Shown piece by piece: positions 54,663 to 57,942 of a stretch of DNA of 57,942 nucleotides. The translations under genes and the position numbers were made by a program. Numbering within the stretch: position 1 is the stretch's first letter; each line of letters begins with the position of its first letter. The notes under the pieces were generated by a model. That model was not told where the DNA came from. It saw only the letters and a list, made by a program, of their open reading frames with translations, and made no database searches. Source of the stretch: Natrinema sp. DC36 (lineage in GTDB: Archaea > Halobacteriota > Halobacteria > Halobacteriales > Natrialbaceae); assembly GCF_020405225.1 (NCBI RefSeq), contig NZ_CP084477.1, positions 1 to 57,942 on the forward strand, read 5' to 3'.

Positions 54663-55311
54663 CACCGAGGCCGTCCACGTCATCGTGATCGGCGAGGGTG
54701 CGACCGAGACGATCCTCCCGATCACGCAGGACCGACTCCCAGCCGACCGCGTCCGGATCGTTGAGACCGACCCCGAATCGACCGACGAGTACGATCGCTA
54801 TCTCGAGGACCTGCTGGGCGTCGTCACGAGTCGGACGGCTGCCGACTCGTTCGACGATCAGTACCTCGAGGTCGCCGACACGATCCGGGAGGAACTCGAC
54901 GCCGACAACCGCGTCTGGTGTAACGCGACCGAGTCCGGGTACGCGATCGCGACGGCGGCCTCGACCATCGCGGCCGAACGGCCAGCTGCACGATCGCGGA
55001 TCCACGCGTACCAGGCGACCACCGGCGGCTACGATCAACTCCCGCTCGTCGCGGATCCACAGCTGTCGGACACGGCAGTTGAGGTCCTCGAGGCGCTCGC
55101 GGAGAACCAGGGCGTCGGGTCGATCAGCCAACTCGCCCATCGAATGGTCGACGGAGATCTCGGAGACTCGTTCCGGAGCAAAGTTCAGTACAACGCCGAG
55201 AAACTCGAGGATGCAGGGTATATCGAACGCGTCCAGCGAGGGAATCGGATGCAGCCGTGCCTCTCACCGATGGGGCGACTGTGGGTCACGGAGCGTGGTC
55301 GCGATGACTGA
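54649..55311 (+). CDS. CARF-like domain fused to winged helix
   Basis: This 220-residue protein has a Rossmann-like first domain (VHVIVIGEGATETILPITQDRLPADRVRIVE) with a characteristic N-A-T-x-x-G motif (Asn92-Thr94, CNATESGYAIATAAST) of CARF domains, which bind cyclic oligoadenylates. A winged helix follows (VEVLEALAENQGVGSISQLAHRMVD...VQYNAEKLEDAGYIERVQRG). The layout is that of Csa3/HFX_2341-type regulators. It may let the virus sense host CRISPR or stress signalling, or be recruited for viral gene control. A start at GTG 54655 is equally possible. Confidence 0.75.
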   Translation: MAVTDTEAVHVIVIGEGATETILPITQDRLPADRVRIVETDPESTDEYDRYLEDLLGVVTSRTAADSFDDQYLEVADTIREELDADNRVWCNATESGYAIATAASTIAAERPAARSRIHAYQATTGGYDQLPLVADPQLSDTAVEVLEALAENQGVGSISQLAHRMVDGDLGDSFRSKVQYNAEKLEDAGYIERVQRGNRMQPCLSPMGRLWVTERGRDD

Positions 55312-55630
55312 CGATCGCCACGCTCTCGCGTTCCTCGCTGCCCACGCTGCTGGCGACTTCCCCTTACAATCGGACTGGATGGCAGCCGAGAAGTTCGACT
55401 CACGACTCGCTCGAGCAGCCCACGTCACGGTCTACACGGCCGCGTTTCTACCGCCGGTCATCGGGGCCGGCTGGTCGCGACGACGCACAGCGGCGTTCCT
55501 CGCGATCCTGTGGGCGTCACACTTTGTGGTCGACTCCCGACGGTGGAACGACGCCGTCCCGATCTGGTACGACCAGGCGTTGCATTTAATCGCTCTCGCC
55601 GTTGCTCTCGAGGTAGTAGACCATGAATGA
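55304..55630 (+). CDS. DUF3307-like membrane protein
   Basis: This 108-residue protein has the DUF3307 pattern: AFLAAHAAGDFPLQSDWMAAEKF...ARAAHVTVYTAAFLPP, then HFVVDSRRW and ALHLIALAVALEVV, with about three membrane segments. Homologues occur in phages, but the role is unknown. Confidence 0.75.
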   Translation: MTDDRHALAFLAAHAAGDFPLQSDWMAAEKFDSRLARAAHVTVYTAAFLPPVIGAGWSRRRTAAFLAILWASHFVVDSRRWNDAVPIWYDQALHLIALAVALEVVDHE

Positions 55631-56015
55631 CGCCCTTCCGCCGGTACTCACCTGGCGATACGAGCGCATCGATACGGCATCGGTCGAGCCGTTGGCGTCC
55701 GGACGCGAGATCCGGGACGCGACGACACTCGACGTGCACGAGATCGAAGTCGAGCGCGACGAGGCGCGTCAGATTCTACAGGATATCCACGACACGATCG
55801 ACGAACGGTCGAAATACTACCTGATTGAGGAGGTCGTTCTCGGTGACGAGATCTACGTCAAGGCCGATATTTACTGCCGGTGTGCGTACGAGGCCTCACT
55901 CGAGAACACGCTCGGCATCGACGTAACGGTGGTCCCTGGCGACATGATCGAGCCGGTCGTGCCGACCAAGAAGCGTATCGAGGAATATCTCGAGGAACGA
56001 GGTCGCGATGACTGA
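55623..56015 (+). CDS. Hypothetical protein with cysteine pair
   Basis: This 130-residue protein has a helical centre (ERDEARQILQDIHDTIDERSKYYLIEEVVLGDEIYVKADIYCRC) and ends PTKKRIEEYLEERG. Function unknown; gapless plus operon. Confidence 0.6.
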   Translation: MNDALPPVLTWRYERIDTASVEPLASGREIRDATTLDVHEIEVERDEARQILQDIHDTIDERSKYYLIEEVVLGDEIYVKADIYCRCAYEASLENTLGIDVTVVPGDMIEPVVPTKKRIEEYLEERGRDD

Positions 56016-56232
56016 CACCGACTCGAGCGACCGCTGGTCCTGCCCCTCGCCGGACGACTGCTCGTTCACGACTGACGACATCGAGGAGCTCCGCGATCAC
56101 GTCAACAGCGAACACGCCGGCGAGTATCAACGGCGCGACTGGCCGGACACTGAGGCCGGTCGCGAGTCTCGAGAGGTCGTGCAGGTGGACGATGAGGACG
56201 ACGAGCAACAGGGGGGAGAGCCCGATGCCTGA
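56008..56232 (+). CDS. C2H2-finger small protein
   Basis: This 74-residue acidic protein has CPSPDDCSFTTDDIEELRDHVNSEH, one C2H2-type finger. It overlaps its neighbours by 8 bases on each side. It may bind DNA or a protein partner. Confidence 0.7.
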   Translation: MTDTDSSDRWSCPSPDDCSFTTDDIEELRDHVNSEHAGEYQRRDWPDTEAGRESREVVQVDDEDDEQQGGEPDA

Positions 56233-56536
56233 CGGTGACCACGAACTGGACGGCCGCGAGGAGACGCTCGAGCGCCTCGAGGCCGCTGCTCGCGAGCGCT
56301 GGGACGACGAGAAGTGGTCGATCCGGGCGACACACTTCAGCGATGGGACGACGCAGGCCTACGCGTTCCGTTCGCGTGGCGTCGTCGACGACGATCGCGA
56401 TGAGAAAACGCTCGAGCAGGAACGGCTCTATTCGGATGGCGACCGGACCGTGTTTCGACGCGTCCATCTCCACACAGAGGACGTCGTCGACGTGCTCGAG
56501 GAACGCGAGTTCGAAGCCGAAGCCGATCGCGACTGA
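56225..56536 (+). CDS. Hypothetical acidic protein
   Basis: This 103-residue protein starts at ATG 56225 (MPDGDHELDGREETLERL). It has a helix, a strand hairpin (WSIRATHFSDGTTQAYAFRSRG) and a final helix. It is the last gene of the plus operon. The 74 bases to 56610 hold only a T-rich stretch that could serve as terminator. Confidence 0.6.
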   Translation: MPDGDHELDGREETLERLEAAARERWDDEKWSIRATHFSDGTTQAYAFRSRGVVDDDRDEKTLEQERLYSDGDRTVFRRVHLHTEDVVDVLEEREFEAEADRD

Positions 56537-56610
56537 CTGCCTTTTCCTATCCGCGAGATCGCAGGTGCCGACGCCACACCCGAAGAAATATGGAGTGTTG
56601 ACGCCGACTT

Positions 56611-56763
56611 TTAGTTGCGCTCGAGGTCGGCGTGACAGTCGTCACAGATCAGGTTGTAGGTGTCAACGTCCGCACCCGCAGGCGCTTCCCAGTTACCAGC
56701 CCAGAAGCGCACGTCGCGGAACGGATCGTTTTCGAACCCACACCGATCGCATATTTCGTTCAT
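56611..56763 (-). CDS. 50-residue zinc-ribbon protein
   Basis: A minus-strand gene (MNEICDRCGFENDPFRDVRF...ICDDCHADLERN) with two CxxC pairs, an HNH-remnant-like zinc ribbon. It has a strong Shine-Dalgarno, GGAGGTGA, about 9 bases upstream of ATG 56763, unusual in this genome. A TATA-like element lies near 56835. Confidence 0.75.
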   Translation of the reverse strand: MNEICDRCGFENDPFRDVRFWAGNWEAPAGADVDTYNLICDDCHADLERN

Positions 56764-56845
56764 TTTCTTTCTCACCTCCGCAGGATTTCACGCGTCCGCG
56801 CTTCCTCCTACATTCAGTAGTATGCACTATACCCTCTTAATACTT

Positions 56846-56906
56846 GTTATATATTGCAACGTTGCAGCATACCAGCAACCTTTAGTGGTTGCAGATAATA
56901 GCAACC
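56846..56906 (+). promoter_or_regulatory. Promoter with GCAACC operator array
   Basis: A TATA box (GTTATATATT, 56846-56855) is followed by GCAAC-GTTGC (56856-56865), GCAACC (56875-56880), GGTTGC (56887-56892) and GCAACC (56901-56906), ending 3 bases before ATG 56910. Five half-sites in 51 bp form overlapping inverted repeats, as expected of an operator or centromere bound by a partition or regulatory protein. Confidence 0.65.
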
Positions 56907-56909
56907 TGT

Positions 56910-57119
56910 ATGGTACGAGCGCTACTGACAGAGACCGAACGGGCGAATATCGCGGGAGAGAACGGCGACCAGCGGAAGTATGAGAGTATCTCGAGGGTCC
57001 GCTCTCGGATCGATGGCCAGCTCCGGGAAGACGTCGAACATCTCGCTGAGCATCACGAAGATCTCCTCGAGGAGCTACAGGAGGTTGTTTGCAAGGTCGA
57101 TGGTGGTCAGGATGACTGA
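56910..57119 (+). CDS. Small helical regulator-like protein
   Basis: This 69-residue protein starts at ATG 56910 (MVRALLTETERANIAGENGD) and is helical (QRKYESISRVRSRIDGQLREDVEHLAEHHEDLLEELQEVV). The pattern recurs in haloarchaeal viruses and plasmids. Placement behind an operator array and before the nuclease-like gene suggests DNA binding at this promoter. Confidence 0.65.
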   Translation: MVRALLTETERANIAGENGDQRKYESISRVRSRIDGQLREDVEHLAEHHEDLLEELQEVVCKVDGGQDD

Positions 57120-57885
57120 AGTGGCAATTGACCACGACGTACTGAAGCGTGCCCTACTCGAGTCACTTCAGTCGTATTCTGAGAGATTCGAGGAGAGTGG
57201 GACCAACGTCGAGGTCCGTGAGGAAGCAGAGGTAACAGTTGACGGTCGGGAGCGCCGTGTTGACGTGATGCTAATCAAGAAGAACGACTACAGCGTTGAG
57301 ACGGCTGCAAAGTACGCCTTCGAGGTCAAAACCACCCTTGGAGACTCAGTCGGTTCCCCGTCGCAGCTGAGGGACTATGCTGCTGCAGACTGTCAACCTA
57401 TTCTCGTGGCAGCAGACTATCTTTTTGATGAGAACGACAGTTTACTGGAGGGTGCGTCTGCACATGGCCCTGTTATCGGTGTCGCTGCGCATGAGTCGGG
57501 CCAGTTCAGTTTCGATGTGATCAGCGGAAGCCTATCGAAAACTGGCCTTCACCACCTTTCTGAGCATTGGACTACTCTTATCGACTATGCAAACTCTGAG
57601 CCGGCCACGGAGATGGATCCAGAAAACGTGTCTATCCCATGGATCTATCGGCGGGGGTCGGCGGTTGAAGATCGGGATGTGACGAAACAACTCCATATGC
57701 AGAAAGAGACCGCCCGCCAACTGGTTGAGTTTCAGAACACGATTGAAGACCGATTAGGTGAAAATATCTATCGGGCGGATCTTCGCGAAGCTTGTTTATT
57801 AGCCGCTATGCGAGATCCAGGCTCCGTCGTTGATCAGTTAGTTCGATGGGGATACAATACATCCAACCCGGAGGCGAAAAATTAG
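57112..57885 (+). CDS. PD-(D/E)xK-like protein with ParA-partner C-terminal domain
   Basis: This 257-residue protein has a restriction-endonuclease-like N-terminal domain: RRVDVMLIKKN (Asp51), then FEVKTTLG (Glu71, Lys73) and QLRDYA (Gln85), the D...ExK...Q arrangement. The last 80 residues (IPWIYRRGS...LGENIYRADLREACLLAAM...DQLVRWGY) match the ParA partner at 931-1365. The ATG at 57112 overlaps the upstream stop by 8 bases. It joins nuclease-like and partition-like modules; whether the site cuts DNA or only binds it is open. Confidence 0.75.
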   Translation: MTEVAIDHDVLKRALLESLQSYSERFEESGTNVEVREEAEVTVDGRERRVDVMLIKKNDYSVETAAKYAFEVKTTLGDSVGSPSQLRDYAAADCQPILVAADYLFDENDSLLEGASAHGPVIGVAAHESGQFSFDVISGSLSKTGLHHLSEHWTTLIDYANSEPATEMDPENVSIPWIYRRGSAVEDRDVTKQLHMQKETARQLVEFQNTIEDRLGENIYRADLREACLLAAMRDPGSVVDQLVRWGYNTSNPEAKN

Positions 57886-57942
57886 ACTCGTAACTTAGAC
57901 GCCTAAGATATCTGAGTCAGTTATCCACATCACTTAGACATC
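57886..57942. repeat. Non-coding end with TTAGAC repeats
   Basis: TTAGAC occurs at 57882-57887, 57895-57900 and 57934-57939, and CTTAG-ACGC-CTAAG (57894-57907) is an inverted repeat. CTAAGATA (57903-57910) is the reverse complement of TATCTTAG at 32-39 at the other end of the window. If the molecule is circular these repeats lie directly upstream of parA and could be its partition site or promoter operators. Confidence 0.5.

Noticed and set aside
1-57942. CRISPR array
   Set aside because: No set of regularly spaced identical repeats was seen anywhere in the window.

Overview
The window looks like the complete, probably circular genome of a temperate head-tailed virus (or excised provirus) of a halophilic archaeon. 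The evidence is high GC, very acidic proteins, TATA-type AT-rich promoters, many short overlapping genes joined by ATGA/GTGA junctions, abundant CxxC zinc-ribbon microproteins, and a full portal/terminase/HK97-type capsid/tail module. No contractile sheath or baseplate gene was recognised, so a siphovirus-like tail is inferred. Both window ends are non-coding and carry related short repeats; joining them would unite one partition-like cassette.

Layout. (A) 59-1919, plus strand: ParA ATPase, a small partner protein and a Tat lipoprotein. (B) 2115-3218: an HNH endonuclease with a structured leader, and two possible microproteins. (C) 26875 down to 3425, minus strand: the late structural module in transcription order, namely HNH, small and large terminase, portal with a KTSC tail, prohead protease/scaffold, major capsid protein, decoration and connector proteins, an invading HNH cassette, tail completion proteins, tail tube, a tail-assembly chaperone with a canonical -1 slippery heptamer, tape measure, distal tail proteins and three adhesin/fibre genes. 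A rhomboid protease gene lies antisense within it. (D) 30923-26872: small zinc and membrane proteins, including possible lysis functions. (E) 49405 down to 31064, mostly minus strand: the early/accessory region, with many zinc proteins, a tyrosine integrase, a 1021-residue protein, a TnpB-like RuvC nuclease fused to extra zinc and helix-turn-helix modules, and a regulator cluster (PadR, winged helix, two AbrB proteins, a PhiH1-repressor-like protein). (F) 49587-56536, plus strand: winged-helix regulator, HNH, DHH phosphoesterase, HerA-like ATPase, CARF-winged-helix protein and small partners. (G) 56611-57885: a zinc microprotein, then a small helical protein and a PD-(D/E)xK-like protein whose C-terminus matches the ParA partner.

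Two observations stand out. First, three start codons (2783, 16250 and 49405, all minus strand) are directly preceded by RNA leaders of about 65-90 nt with the same layout. A closing stem encloses two back-to-back hairpins, and the 3' strand of the closing stem can instead pair with the bases touching the start codon, as in a switch. Two of these precede HNH genes and share primary-sequence motifs; the third opens the early operon. Second, the gene at 39199-41409 carries a RuvC plus zinc-ribbon core with D/E/D spacing almost identical to TnpB, but lacks the RNA-binding N-terminal half. It is co-translated with a ribbon-helix-helix/double-HTH protein.

All structure and family calls were made by eye; no alignment, folding or database search was run.
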